NCBI RefSeq assembly: GCF_037975245.1 | Contig: NC_092567.1 | Coordinates: 5,588,214 to 5,652,213, forward strand | From: Apostichopus japonicus | Lineage: Eukaryota > Echinodermata > Holothuroidea > Aspidochirotida > Stichopodidae | Direction: 5' to 3' | DNA length: 64,000 nt | The notes under the pieces: model-generated | Databases searched by the model: none | Told to the model about the DNA's origin: nothing | What the model saw: the letters and a program-made list of their open reading frames with translations, nothing else | Made by a program: the position numbers and the translations under genes | Shown: one piece after another, positions 23,560-34,009 of the stretch | Layout of the letters: every line of letters begins with the position of its first letter | Position numbering within the stretch: position 1 is the stretch's first letter

Positions 23560-24245
23560 ATGTTCTACTGTGGTACAATTATGGTAAATTTACCATAGTA
23601 TAATTGCACCGTATAGTTTTACCCTATTTTTACTGTGGTTAATCATGGCACAATTGTAGGAATTTCACATATGTAGTTTATGTACCATATAAACTTACCC
23701 TACTTTTACTACAGTAATATCATGGTAAAACTATGGTAAATTTACCGTAGTAAATGTACCACACTTTTACCCTACTTTTACCGCGGTAATACCATGGTAA
23801 AACTGTGGTTAATTTACCGTAGTAAATGTACCGCACTTTTACCCTACTTATACTGCGGTTATATCATGGTAAAACTGCGGTAAATTTACCGCAGTAAATG
23901 AACCACACTTTTACCCTACTTTTACCGCGGTAATACCATGGTAAAATTGTGGTAAATTTACCGTAGTAAATGTACCACACTTTTACCGCGGTAATACCAT
24001 GGTAAAACTGCGGTAAATTTACCGTAGTAAATGTACCGCACTTTTACCCTACTTATACCGCTGTAATATCATGGTAAAACTGCGGTAAATTTACCGCGGT
24101 AAATGTACCGCACTTTTACCGCGGTAATACCATGGTAAAACTGCGGTAAATGTACCGCAGTTGATTTTACCACAATTTTACCACACATTTACCCTATTTA
24201 CCACACATTTACCATAGTTTACCGCGGTAAAATTAGGGTACATTT
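23560..24245. repeat. TACCGCGGTA palindrome field, right part
   Basis: About a dozen units combining TTTTACCCTACTTTTACC, GCGGTAATACCATGGTAAAA and CTGCGGTAAATTTACC, spaced roughly 60-100 bp. Each unit is itself made of inverted TTTACC/GGTAAA pairs centred on CG, AT or TA. The field could form extended hairpins in single strands. Confidence 0.9.
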
Positions 24246-24269
24246 TTTGCTGGGAACCCTGGTGATCAC

Positions 24270-25058
24270 CATGCTGGGTCATAGTGTTCACTTAATATGG
24301 AGACATAATTATGGTGAGTTCAAAATATGGATGTCAAAGATCATCTACTTATCTTTTGCAGTAAGTTGTATGTAACTACCGAAGGTTCTTTTCGTGCAGT
24401 TTGCATTGGATTATGAAGAATGTTGGTCACAGTGTTACTTGAACAGTAGTGGTAAGAATTTGGGGCCAACGGTCATCCGGGGCCCAAATTTGCGATTTTG
24501 TGTACAACACTGTGATTTTCTTCAGCAATAAAAGTTTTTTTAAAAAAAAAATATGACTAAATTTTTCAATAAACTTTCAATTTTTTATAGTTCAAGAAGG
24601 TAATCCATAATTAGTATACCCTGTAATTTGCTTAAAAAGTCATGGTCTTTTCTCTTCTAGATATTAATTTCATTACTTGTCGTTTGTTGCATGTCTATTG
24701 AAGAATTAGGTTCTTATCAGCTTACTGCTGAATGCCGGAAGATCTATGAAGATTCATGTGGAGTTTGTCTTCGTTTGTTTGTTGTTTGTTTGTTGTGTGT
24801 ATGTGTAACTAAAAAAGTCAATGCAACTTAAAACTTCATGAAATGTACGTATAACTTGAAAAGATATCAGCCCAGCTGCTTTTCACGTAGTTTTGGCCGT
24901 TATGCGTTTGATTGCAAAAACTGGTACACAATCAAATCATCATCTTAACATTGTTGAAAATATGAAAATATCTCAACTACTTATACAGTAAGTAAACCTT
25001 GATTGAAAGCCATACTTGATATATACCTTCCCCTTATTATATACAAGAAACATATTGT
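24270..25058. other. Core U segment without identifiable genes
   Basis: Shared with U' at about 58675-59455. It contains an A-run near 24541 and a TTTGTTTG-type repeat near 24773-24795. Small indels distinguish the copies, for example extra sequence in U near 24335-24390. No coding frame is conserved. Confidence 0.6.
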
Positions 25059-25105
25059 ATATGCAGGCGCGTATCCAGGATTTTCTAACCCGGGGGGCGC
25101 AAATG

Positions 25106-25206
25106 ACTATCTAAGCGGAGCGCCACCATCGGTTGGCGCGCAGCGTACAAGAAAATTTCGGGTTTTGATACCCCCCAGATCACCGGAAATGGCACTTCTC
25201 GGGCTT
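25106..25206 (+). repeat. Hairpin module copy
   Basis: A complete copy: ACTATCTAAGCGGAGCGCC, ATC loop, GGTTGGCGCGCAGCGTACA, and a tail ending CACCGGAAATGGCACTTCTC. It sits about 40 bp inside the left terminus. Confidence 0.88.
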
Positions 25207-26146
25207 GAAAATGACCAACCAGATGTACACTTTTGCCTGAGAACCAAGTATTTCCCATTTTTTTCCCATCCATAACCTTTTTGAAGATTGTAACCAGTCA
25301 CACATCATGTTCGACCTCATTGCATGTCCTATGGATCATTGCTTTTGTAGGTGATTCTACGTCACGGCCCACAATATCCGAAAGCCCCACTTTTCAAGGT
25401 TTTAAGCCCATTATTTGTTGAGAATTTGAAAATTCACATTTCTCGTGAATAAAATCACTTCAAAACATACCAATAATGTTGCATACAATTCAATCTATGG
25501 ACAATCAATATAGAAAAACCTCCTTGAACCCCTAACAGACAGGTCAAAATTGCACGAGTAGAGGAAAGTATGATGAAGAATGTTGGTGAGGAAATTTTCG
25601 AAAATTCAGACACAGTTAATTTATTGGTGTAGAAATATTGCAACCTCTTATAATGGCTATTATAAAACTTGGTTGAAGGAAATGAAAAATAGCAGATATT
25701 TCCGATATCAGGTATATCGAAACCGAACACTACACACATAGGCGTAGGTCCCGTAGGAGGCGGGGGCTGCAGCCCACCCCCCCCCCCGCAACCATTTTTT
25801 TCGGGCACCTACTGAAAGAAAAATAAAAAGCAATGAATAGCTTAAAAATTATCTCATTGGTATTTAAAATAAAGTTCTAGGCTTGGCCGACATTACTACT
25901 GTAAAAGAGAGTTTTGACATAAATGGATCTGTATGCTTTTTCTCCTTCTACATCAGACATTTGGTTGTTTACATTAGCATCCAGCGGTATACTGTGCAAC
26001 TTTCACGGACCGTGCGGTACACGATTTCATGCAATGTAATGACCGATGCATGCTTATATGATATTGGCACCGATATGATGAACACATCAGGGGCAGCAAT
26101 TTGTTTCAAATATTGTGGGGGACATTTGCTTGGATGCAGGCGAATA

Positions 26147-26248
26147 ACTATCAAAGCGGAGCGCCACCATTGGTTGGCGCGCAGCGTACAAGAAAATTTC
26201 TGGTTTTGATAGCCCCCCAGATCATCGGAAATGGCATTTCTCGGGCTT
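26147..26248 (+). repeat. Hairpin module copy
   Basis: Begins AACTATCAAAGCGGAGCGCC and ends near TCGGAAATGGCATTTCTCGG. The sequence before it (26097-26145) resembles the left end of the element at 7187, so a truncated element of that kind may lie here. Confidence 0.85.
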
Positions 26249-26737
26249 GCAAATGACCAACCAGATGTAGACTTTTGCCTGAGAACCAAGTTTTTTCCAA
26301 TAGTTTTTTTTTCATTCATAACTTTTTTCAAGATTGTCACCAGTCACACATCATGTTCGACCTCATCGCATCTCCTGTGGATCATTGCTTTTGTAGGTAA
26401 TTCTACGTAACGCCCAACAATACCCGTCAGCCCCACTTTTCAAGGTTTTAAGCCTGTTATTTTTTCAGAATTTGAATAATAAATTCACTTCAAAACATAC
26501 CCATAATGTTGCACAAAATTTCATCTATGGACAACTAATAAAGAAAAACCCATTCAACCCCTAACAGACCGATCAAAATTTCACGAGTAGAGGGAAGCAT
26601 GATGAAGAATATGTTGGTCAAGGAATTTTCGAAAATTCAGATATAGTTAATTTATTGGTTTACAAATATTAAAACCTCTTATAACGGCTACTATAAAACT
26701 TTGATATCCAAAAAAAAAATGCCAACAAAATATGCTC

Positions 26738-26797
26738 GAGAAAATTTTGGCCGAAAATGCCTCCCAGATCGCTGGAAATGACACTTCCCAGGCCTTG
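26738..26797 (+). repeat. Partial hairpin module
   Basis: Only the 3' part is present: GAGAAAATTTTGGCCG followed by the CTCCCAGATCGCTGG tail. The hairpin half is missing. Confidence 0.7.
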
Positions 26798-27203
26798 TAA
26801 GTTGCATCTAAGCATTGTCTATTTTGAAATTACTAGCAATGTCATAAAGAAAATTTGCTCGGGGGGGGGGCGGTCGCCCCCTTCCCGAAATGCGTCATAT
26901 TCCCCGACGAATCGGTCGAGTTCAAGACCAGCCACAGTTGGTTCCATATAGCACAATTGTACAATTGTTTAAGGCGTCCATACACACACATGCGTTATGA
27001 TAGACCATTTATAGTATTTATATAGAGTGAGAGAGGAAAAATGGAAACGTCAAAAATGGAGTTGTCGGTGTAAGGGGTAGGGTAAGGCGCACACCCCTCC
27101 GTAATCCTTGATCTGTCACTGGCTACCCTGTGTATATAATAGGGATCAGCGCTTTAACTATGACTGTTCCTCTTTCTCTTCCCGAGGTCTTGGCTATCTT
27201 CTA

Positions 27204-27325
27204 CTCCCTCCTTTTCTCCTTTTTCTCTTTTTTTTCTTTTTCTTTTCCCTTCCTTCCTCTCCTCCTTTTCTTTTTTCCCCTCCTTTTCCCTTTTTTCTTC
27301 TCTTTTTTTCTCTCCTCTTTTCCTT
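27204..27325 (+). repeat. 122-nt pure pyrimidine tract
   Basis: Contains only C and T on this strand, with many CTTTT, CCTCC and TTCTC units. It lies ~50 bp before the right end of the element. A tract of the same length lies at 58348-58469 in the related element. Confidence 0.95.
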
Positions 27326-27380
27326 ACCCGGGGGGCGCGCGCCCCCAACGCCCCCCCCCCCTGGATACGCACCTGATATG

Positions 27381-28334
27381 TGCTGTCAATGTTAAATGCC
27401 AGATATCGAGTCAATATATTAGGTTAATTTATGTATTTCGAATCATGAGCCGTTTATTCTTTTTTATTCACTTTAACCAGTCATTTATAAAATAAGTTTT
27501 TTTCGGCACAATTTGAACAAGGAGGTCAGATACGTTATATCCTGTGACGGAATTGATGCTTTAACGCAAACGTATTTGAGAGAAATAACCAAAAACCATG
27601 GATTTGATCATCGTGTTTGCAACTCGGTGGTCCAACGTCTTAAAACAATTCACATGCTTATATGCAATTAGGTTGATTGAAGACAATTTGAGAAAAATGC
27701 CATGATAACATTTATCGCTAACCAATTTATATGATATGTTTTGTCTAAACCAAATTTACAGTTGGATCATTGTCATTAGACTACCCATCACATGTTATCT
27801 CAGATTGGTTCTATGGATTCCATTTTAGGAAAATCGGGCCTGAACTTTCACAATTTGCTTATACTGTCGACATGATTTTGTTGTCTGTCAAATAAATCCA
27901 TCTTTAGTTCACGGCGATTAATTCTTTTGGTATTTAAAAGGAATACAACATCGCTAAGCCTTCTATTCTCCATTGCGGTTGCATATCGATAAACTTCTAC
28001 ACACATACTGAATGAAGTTTGGAGACATTAACTATATTTTGACTAACTCTTGTAATACGGTGAAATGTGACTGTACACTGACACTACAATCTATTCCGAA
28101 TTGGTCCGGATATACTGATCGGGGAAGTTTCTTGTTATTTCATTTCAACGATACTATATAATTAAGGGTCATTTTAAGTTTACTTATGTATCTTTGTATA
28201 TAATAAACGGTATTCCGTAAAAAAATCATAGCTTTCCTAATAGCTTCATTTTAATTTACGGCTTTCTCAATTAATTTCTCTTCTTTCTATAATGTGAGAC
28301 ACATTCTCTGTACACTGAATATAAATCGGATAGC
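27381..28334. other. Core U right segment, no gene
   Basis: Aligns with U' sequence before 59676 and after 60310. It leads into sat-1 with TATAAATCGGATAGCTTGCG in both copies, so this core-satellite junction is fixed between E1 and E2. Confidence 0.65.
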
Positions 28335-29365
28335 TTGCGTCGAGTTTAGGTGTTGATAACACCCTAAATGATACCGTCCCCCGAGATTTGTTGGTAAGGG
28401 GTGGTAGAGGGTGACGTCAGCTACGTTTTTGCTCCCCAATGATACTGAGTTACAGATTTGATTTATTAGCCAAAAATCGTGTTGAAAAACCGTATATAAA
28501 CTGTAAATGATACTTTTCGTCGAGTTTGGGTGTTAATAACACCCTAAATGATACCGTCCCCCGAGGTTTGTTGGCATGGGGTGATAGCTGGTGACGTCAG
28601 CTACGTTTTTGCTCCCCGATGATACTGAGTTACAGATTTGATTTGTTAGCCAAAAATCGTGTTGAAAAACCGTATATAAACTGTAAATGCGACTTTGCGT
28701 CGAGTTTGGGTGTTAATAACACCCTAAATGATACCGTCCCCCGAGGTTTGTTGGTATGGGGTGATAGAGGGTGACGTCAGCTACTTTGGGGACCCCAATG
28801 ATACTGAGTTACAGACTTGATTTGTTAGCCAAAAATCGTGTTGAAAAACCGTATATAAACTGTAAATGCGACTTTGCGTCGAGTTTGGGTGTTAATAACA
28901 CCCTAAATGATACCGTCCCCGAGGTTTGTTGGTATGGGGTGATAGCTGGTGACGTCAGCTACTTTGGGGACCCCAATGATACTGAGTTACAGACTTGATT
29001 TGTTAGCCAAAAATCGTGTTGAAAAACCGTATATAAACTGTAAATGCGACTTTGCGTCGAGTTTAGGTGTTAATAACACCCTAAATGATACCGTCCCCCG
29101 AGGTTTGTTGGTATGGGGTGATAGAGGGTGACGTCAGCTACTTTGGGGACCCCAATGATACTGAGTTACAGATTTGATTTGTTAGCCAAAAATCGTGTTG
29201 AAAAACCGTATATAAACTGTAAATGCGACTTTGCGTCGAGTTTGGGTGTTAATAACACCCTAAATGATACCGTCCCCCGAGGTTTGTTGGTATGGGGTGA
29301 TAGCTGGTGACGTCAGCTACGTTTTTGCTCCCCAATGATACTGAGTTACAGATTTGATTTGTTTG
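28335..29365 (+). repeat. Satellite sat-1, array B (about 6 monomers, forward)
   Basis: The same ~179-bp monomer as array A but on the opposite strand, so arrays A and B are the two inverted arms of E1. Monomers alternate between a class reading GCTACTTTGGGGACCCCAA and one reading GCTACGTTTTTGCTCC after the TGACGTCA site. Confidence 0.96.
28772..28859 (+). promoter_or_regulatory. Representative CRE plus TATA-like pair in a sat-1 monomer
   Basis: TGACGTCA at 28772-28779 is the full palindromic cAMP-response element, the CREB/ATF consensus. TATATAAA at 28852-28859 matches a TATA box, 72 bp further on. The same pair, with the same spacing and order, recurs in most sat-1 monomers of all four arrays. 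Matching a consensus does not show binding or transcription. Confidence 0.5.
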
Positions 29366-29505
29366 CCAGATGTGGTTTTGAATAACAGTATATATATGCT
29401 ACGTTTTACTTTCAGTTGCCGAGTTAATTGTTAATAACCCCCTGCCCGACATCGTCCCTCACGGTTGTTGACATACTTTGGTAGAGTGTAATGTCAGCTT
29501 TAACG
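29366..29505 (+). repeat. Degraded edge monomer of sat-1 array B
   Basis: Recognisable but diverged: GTTTTGAATAACAGTATATA, GAGTTAATTGTTAATAAC, and AATGTCAGCTTT in place of the CRE. Divergence rising toward the array edge is expected where homogenisation by exchange is weakest. Confidence 0.75.
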
Positions 29506-29942
29506 TTCACCCCACCCTTTTTCATGTTTCCCATTAAGCTTTGTTTCCAAATATATTATCTTTTACCCTAAACTTACGCTTTTCGCTGATATTCGGGGCA
29601 GGTCTGATATTTTAAGAGCTATAATTTTGCTTTACCACGATAATGAGTTAGGCCATACCCTGACTTTTGGGATATTTTATACCCCGTTCCATAATTACGA
29701 GTTTGTCGGGTTTGAATCTCTTATTATAAATTATTTAATGCATGGAACGTCCAAAAGCCTGTCTTTCCCTCCTAATTGCAATCGATTGAAAGCATTCGAT
29801 CATTCAATTTGCTTTAAACACATCATTTTTGCCACATGGCCCATTACGAAGGCCACTACACAACTCCGTAGTATCATTTGCACTTTCTAGCATTTTTTGG
29901 TCGCCCTTATTGGTCGCTCTTATTGTTCGCCAACTTCAGCCA
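29506..29942 (-). repeat. E1 right terminal region
   Basis: Reverse complement of the left terminal region over the outer ~35 bp (29908-29942) and over CTCCGTAGTATCATTT (29864-29879). The rest is unique. A small open frame at 29627-29890 has no recognisable features and does not look coding. Confidence 0.7.
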
Positions 29943-30399
29943 GATAGAACCTGTTTGAACGTAGCAGCCACTAAGAGCAGCCACTAACAGCAGCCAATAG
30001 TGTATACATCAACGTTACACGCCGTTGGCCACTGATGTTTGTACACTGTGACGAGCGCTGGGTACGCTGTGGCGGGAAAGTGGATCCCCAGCAGCCACTA
30101 AGGGCAGCCTAAATTAGCGGACAATAACAAGACTGCTACTTTTTCGTACCTGTTTTAAAGCGATAATAATTAACGCTATGAATACTGTAAATTGCCAATA
30201 ATTGCACCATATGAGAGATGAGTTGTTGCTCTTTCATGTAATATAATTTTGGAATTTAATGGTGGACGAAATCTGCATCCATATTGAACTGGAACTTGTG
30301 ATCCTACCAAATCTTGTGGAGAAAGGCGTAAATTGCGGCAATTTTTATACCATTTTATTCTTTTTTTTTCAAATGTCTAAACAATTAATTTATGAGAAT
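29943..30399. other. Spacer between E1 and the sat-2 structure
   Basis: At 29957-30000 and 30090-30115 it contains units of the type AGCAGCCACTAAGAGCAGCC, resembling in form the AGCGAACAATAAGAGCG units of the E1 terminus. The remainder to 30399 is unassigned. Confidence 0.5.
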
Positions 30400-32994
30400 A
30401 TGCATCAGTCAAGAGGGGTACAATGACGATGTTAAGTTATTCCTCTTACACGTGGTATGAAAAAACAGCCAGTAACACTTTGATTTATTGAAATTCGATG
30501 GCTACAAACCGTTCGATCCTAACAGGAGTGGGATGCAAATGGGAAAATTAGCTCGAAACGCGCGGTAATGTGTTATGATCCAAACGTATTATTATTTCAA
30601 AATCGGTTAATTTGAGTTATCGACCTAGTTAGGAGGTCCGGTTAGCATCAAATCAAAGAAAACAATTTCTTCTTTCACGTGTAATAACTACTATCGGTAA
30701 CAAAGCCGATTTTTTTGACCAAAAGTGGCCTAAACGTTTTAAAATATTGATATTTTTTTTTTCTTCTTCAAAATCAATTAACTTTAGTTATGGAGCCTAC
30801 TGGCATGTCCGGTTAGCATCACATTAAAGTAGAAAGGTTCCTCTTTCACGTGGTATACCTCTACTATCGGTAACAAATGATTTCTTGACCAAAAATTGCC
30901 TTAAAGTTTTAACCCCGATACGGACATCTCTAAACGCGCTGTATATACGTAATGTGTAATAATAAGAAAAATGGTTAATTTTTATTTTTTCAAAATCGAT
31001 TAACTTTAGTTATGGAGCCTACTGGCATGTCCGGTTAGCACCACATTAAAGTAGACAGGTTCCTCTTTCACGTGATATGCCTCTACTATCGGTAACAAAA
31101 CTGATTTCTTGACCAAAAATTGCCTTAAAGTTTTAACCTCGATACGGACATCTCTAAACGCGCTGTATATACGTTATGTGTAATAATAAGAAAAATGGTT
31201 AATTTTTATTTTTTCAAAATCGATTAACTTTAGTTATGGAGCCTACTGGCATGTCCGGTTAGCATCACATTAAAGTAGAAAGGTTCCTCTTTCACGTGGT
31301 ATACCTCTACTATCGGTAACAAATGATTTCTTGACCAAAAATTGCCTTAACGTTTTAAGCCCGATACGGACATCTCTAAACGCGCTGTATATACGTAATG
31401 TGTAATAATAAGAAAAATGGTTAATTTTTATTTTTTCAAAATCGATTAACTTTAGTTATGGAGCCTACTGGCATGTCCGGTTAGCACCACATTAAAGTAG
31501 ACAGGTTCCTCTTTCACGTGATATGCCTCTACTATCGGTAACAAAAATGATTTCTTGACCAAAAATTGCCTTAAAGTTTTAAGCCCGATACGGACATCTC
31601 TAAACGCGCTGTATATACGTAATGTGTAATAATAAGAAAAATGGTTAATTTTTATTTTTTCAAAATCGATTAACTTTAGTTATGGAGCCTACTGGCATGT
31701 CCGGTTATCATCACATTAAAGTAGAAAGGTTCCTCTTTCACGTGGTATACCTCTACTATCGGTAACAAATGATTTCTTGACCAAAAATTGCCTTAAAGTT
31801 TTAACCCCGATACGGACCCTTCTCTAAACGCGCTGTATATACGTAATGTGTAATAATAAGAAAAATGGTTAATTTTTATTTTTTCAAAATCGATTAACTT
31901 TAGTTATGGAGCCTACTGGCATGTCCGGTTAGCACCACATTAAAGTAGACAGGTTCCTCTTTCACGTGATATGCCTCTACTATCGGTAACAAAACTGATT
32001 TCTTGACCAAAAATTGCCTTAAAGTTTTAACCCCGATACGGACATCTCTAAACGCGCTGTATATACGTTATGTGTAATGATAAGAAAAATGGTTAATTTT
32101 TATTTTTTCAAAATCGATTAACTTTAGTTATGGAGCCTACTGGCATGTCCGGTTAGCATCACATTAAAGTAGAAAGGTTCCTCTTTCACGTGGTATACCT
32201 CTACTATCGGTAACAAATGATTTCTTGACCAAAAATTGCCTTAAAGTTTTAAGCCCGATACGGACATCTCTAAACGCGCTGTATATACGTAATGTGTAAT
32301 AATAAGAAAAATGGTTAATTTTTATTTTTTCAAAATCGATTAACTTTAGTTATGGAGCCTACTGGCATGTCCGGTTAGCACCACATTAAAGTAGACAGGT
32401 TCCTCTTTCACGTGATATGCCTCTACTATCGGTAACAAAAATGATTTCTTGACCAAAAATTGCCTTAAAGTTTTAACCCCGATACGGACATCTCTAAACG
32501 CGCTGTATATACGTTATGTGTAATGATCAGAAAAATGGTTAATTTTTATTTTTTCAAAATCGATTAACTTTAGTTATGGAGCCTACTGGCATGTCCGGTT
32601 AGCATCACATTAAAGTAGAAAGGTTCCTCTTTCACGTGGTATACCTCTACTATCGGTAACAAAAATGATTTCTTGACCAAAAATTGCCTTAAAGTTTTAA
32701 CCCCGATACGGACATCTCAAAACGCGCTGTATATACGTAATGTGTAATGAAAAGAAAAATGGTCAATTTTTATTTTTTCAAAATCGATTAACTTTAGTTA
32801 TGGCGCCTACTGGCATGTCCGGTTAGCACCACATTAAAGTAGACAGGTTCATCTTTCACGTGATATACCTCTACTATCGGTAACAAAAATGATTTCTTGA
32901 CCAAAAATGGCCTTAAAGTTTTAACCCCGATACGGACATCTCTAAACGCGCTGTATATACGTATAGTGTGTAGTGATCAGAAAAATGATTAATT
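30400..32994 (+). repeat. Satellite sat-2, forward array (about 11 monomers of ~222-226 bp)
   Basis: Landmarks such as CCCGATACGGACATCTC recur about every 222-226 bp. Monomers carry TTTAGTTATGGAGCCTACTG, TCCTCTTTCACGTG, CTACTATCGGTAACAAA, TTCTTGACCAAAA and GCGCTGTATATACGT. The first units (30400-30765) are strongly diverged. The array is the inverse of the one at 35466. Confidence 0.95.
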
Positions 32995-33700
32995 CCTGTG
33001 TCGGCAATTGGGCCTTTGAGGTTGTTGCATGGGCCCCGATACAGTTAAAATATGAAGTTGTTGGTATTTTTGGATACCGCAATGTCCAATAGAGCTAACA
33101 CCTCTAAAAAAATTATCCTGCTTTTTGTTAACATAATCAAATCACATCTGAGCCATGGGCCCTTGAGGTTGTCTGGGCCATGGTAGAGGATAAATTTGTA
33201 GTCATAGGTTTTTCTTTATTTAATACCCGACAACGTTATGGTCCAGCGCCAATAAAAAGAAATCATCCTTCTCTCTTTTCACATGATTAAATCATGTGTG
33301 GGCCACGGGCCCTTTCTGGCTGCTGTCTGGGTCCTGGTACATCATAAAGTTGTTGTAATTGGTATTTTTGGATACCCCAATTTCCAAAGGGTCCAATGCC
33401 ACTTTAAGAATCACCCTGCTCTCATTTCACATAAATGAATCATATTTGGGCCACAGGCCTTTTTTGGTTGCTGCCTGCATGGGCCCATGTACATCATAAA
33501 GTTGCTGAAATTAGTATTTTGGGACACCCCAATGTCTAACTGGTGTACCGCAAAATGAATTATCCTTGTCTCTTTTCTCATGATTAATACCATTTTGATG
33601 GGCCCTTCTGCAGGGCCCGTCACAAGGAACAATTACTGTCATTGCTATGGTTATAAAAGTATCTTACTTTGAGTTTTATCCAGCGCTTTTGCCTTGCGTC
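32995..33700 (+). repeat. Sat-3 repeats, left arm (about 150 bp each)
   Basis: Four to five diverged units with the landmarks ATGGGCCC, GGTTGTCTGGGCC or GGCTGCTGTCTGGG, TTGGTATTTTTGGATACC, CAATGTCCAA and ATCCTGCTTTTT. The first part mirrors 34010-34395 on the other strand. Confidence 0.85.
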
Positions 33701-33702
33701 TT

Positions 33703-33939
33703 TCACATGATTAAATCAACATTTGAGCCCCCTATTTTAATTGAAGGCACATTTAGACTACATACACGCACATTGTGTGGCACGGCAGCAACACATAACC
33801 TTGAATCCTGGTCATAAACGGACATAAGCTGCCCATCAAACCCTCTGTCTCTTTTCAAATCTTCTGGGTTCCCGGTCCAGTTGAGTATCGAATCGATGCA
33901 GACTGGGTTGAAAGTAAACGTGGGCCAAGTGCAGTGCAA
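33703..33939 (-). CDS. Hypothetical fragment, unrecognised (78 codons)
   Basis: An open minus-strand frame in the single-copy centre between the two sat-3 arms. It has mixed amino-acid composition with a plausible soluble stretch (ILNWTGNPEDLKRDRGFDGQ) and ends in TGA. A possible splice acceptor, TTTCAACCCAG, lies inside the frame, so a real exon could start downstream of the ATG. No family is recognised, no signal peptide or membrane segment is seen, and the frame may be fortuitous. Confidence 0.2.
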   Translation of the reverse strand: MHCTWPTFTFNPVCIDSILNWTGNPEDLKRDRGFDGQLMSVYDQDSRLCVAAVPHNVRVCSLNVPSIKIGGSNVDLIM

Positions 33940-34009
33940 TGCAATAAACTAGGCTCACATCACTGCAAGATGCGAGCCATCATAATGACGTCACAGGTCG
34001 ATTTACTGC

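Larger units (their letters stand above)
20001..24261. mobile_element. hAT-like element, 8-bp TSD GTGATCAC, split by a later insertion
   Basis: GTGATCAC flanks it exactly (19993-20000, 24262-24269), and U' has the unoccupied site at 58667-58674. The right end reverse complements to CAGGGTTCCCAGCAAAAAA. The matching left end appears split: CAGGGTT at 20001, and CCCAGGAAAAAATTTACC from about 22216. The intervening ~2.2 kb begins TTGTCACCA and ends TGGTGACAA, so it looks like a second element inserted in the terminus. The body after 22216 is a field of TTTACC/GGTAAA palindromes. No transposase frame is present. Confidence 0.8.
25064..27375. mobile_element. Composite TIR element, 5-bp TSD ATATG
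   Basis: The terminus CAGGCGCGTATCCAGG on the left pairs with CAGGTGCGTATCCAGG (reverse complement of the right end). ATATG flanks both sides (25059-25063, 27376-27380), and the empty site is at 59456-59460 in U'. The 2.3-kb interior carries hairpin modules at 25106 and 26147, part of one at 26738, C- and G-runs, and a 122-nt pure pyrimidine tract before the right end. Much of it is related to the element at 56324-58517, which inserted at a different site. No transposase frame. Confidence 0.88.
18470..28334. repeat. Core U: segmental duplication copy A
   Basis: Matches 52966-61060 in the same orientation over many stretches, for example GAATAATAAAGACAAAATAA (18516/53000 region), the 19470-19990 and 24270-25060 segments, and the run into sat-1 at 28334. 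The core carries no conserved open frame: the few longer frames in one copy are interrupted in the other. Insertions at 20001-24261 and 25064-27375 are private to this copy. Confidence 0.9.
9752..29942. mobile_element. E1: foldback-like unit with satellite arms and inverted termini
   Basis: The left end (from 9752) and the reverse complement of the right end (to 29942) both start GGCTGAAGTTGGCGAACAAT and continue through AGCGACCAATA. A second shared block, AAATGATACTACGGAG, follows 65-100 bp inside each end. Between them lie sat-1 in reverse orientation, a non-coding core, and sat-1 in forward orientation. The left terminus recurs at 51989, again followed by reverse sat-1 and the same core, so this is a repeated unit and not a chance layout. 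Foldback-type elements (Drosophila FB/Galileo, sea-urchin TU) also have inverted arms built of tandem repeats. No transposase is visible and no clear target duplication flanks the unit. It could instead have spread by recombination. Confidence 0.55.

Noticed and set aside
27130-27495. Overlapping frames of F/P/S-rich or K/E/R-rich protein on both strands (also near 58197-58631)
   Set aside because: Both are translations of the pyrimidine tract in the transposons.
28520-28545. HNF1-like site in the sat-1 dyad (GTTAATAAC)
   Set aside because: The spacing is shorter than the HNF1 consensus GTTAATNATTAAC; the symmetric site is reported simply as a dyad.
9745-29950. Target-site duplication flanking E1
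   Set aside because: The outer flanks (TTGAATCG and AGATAGAA) do not match at 4-10 bp, so none is claimed.
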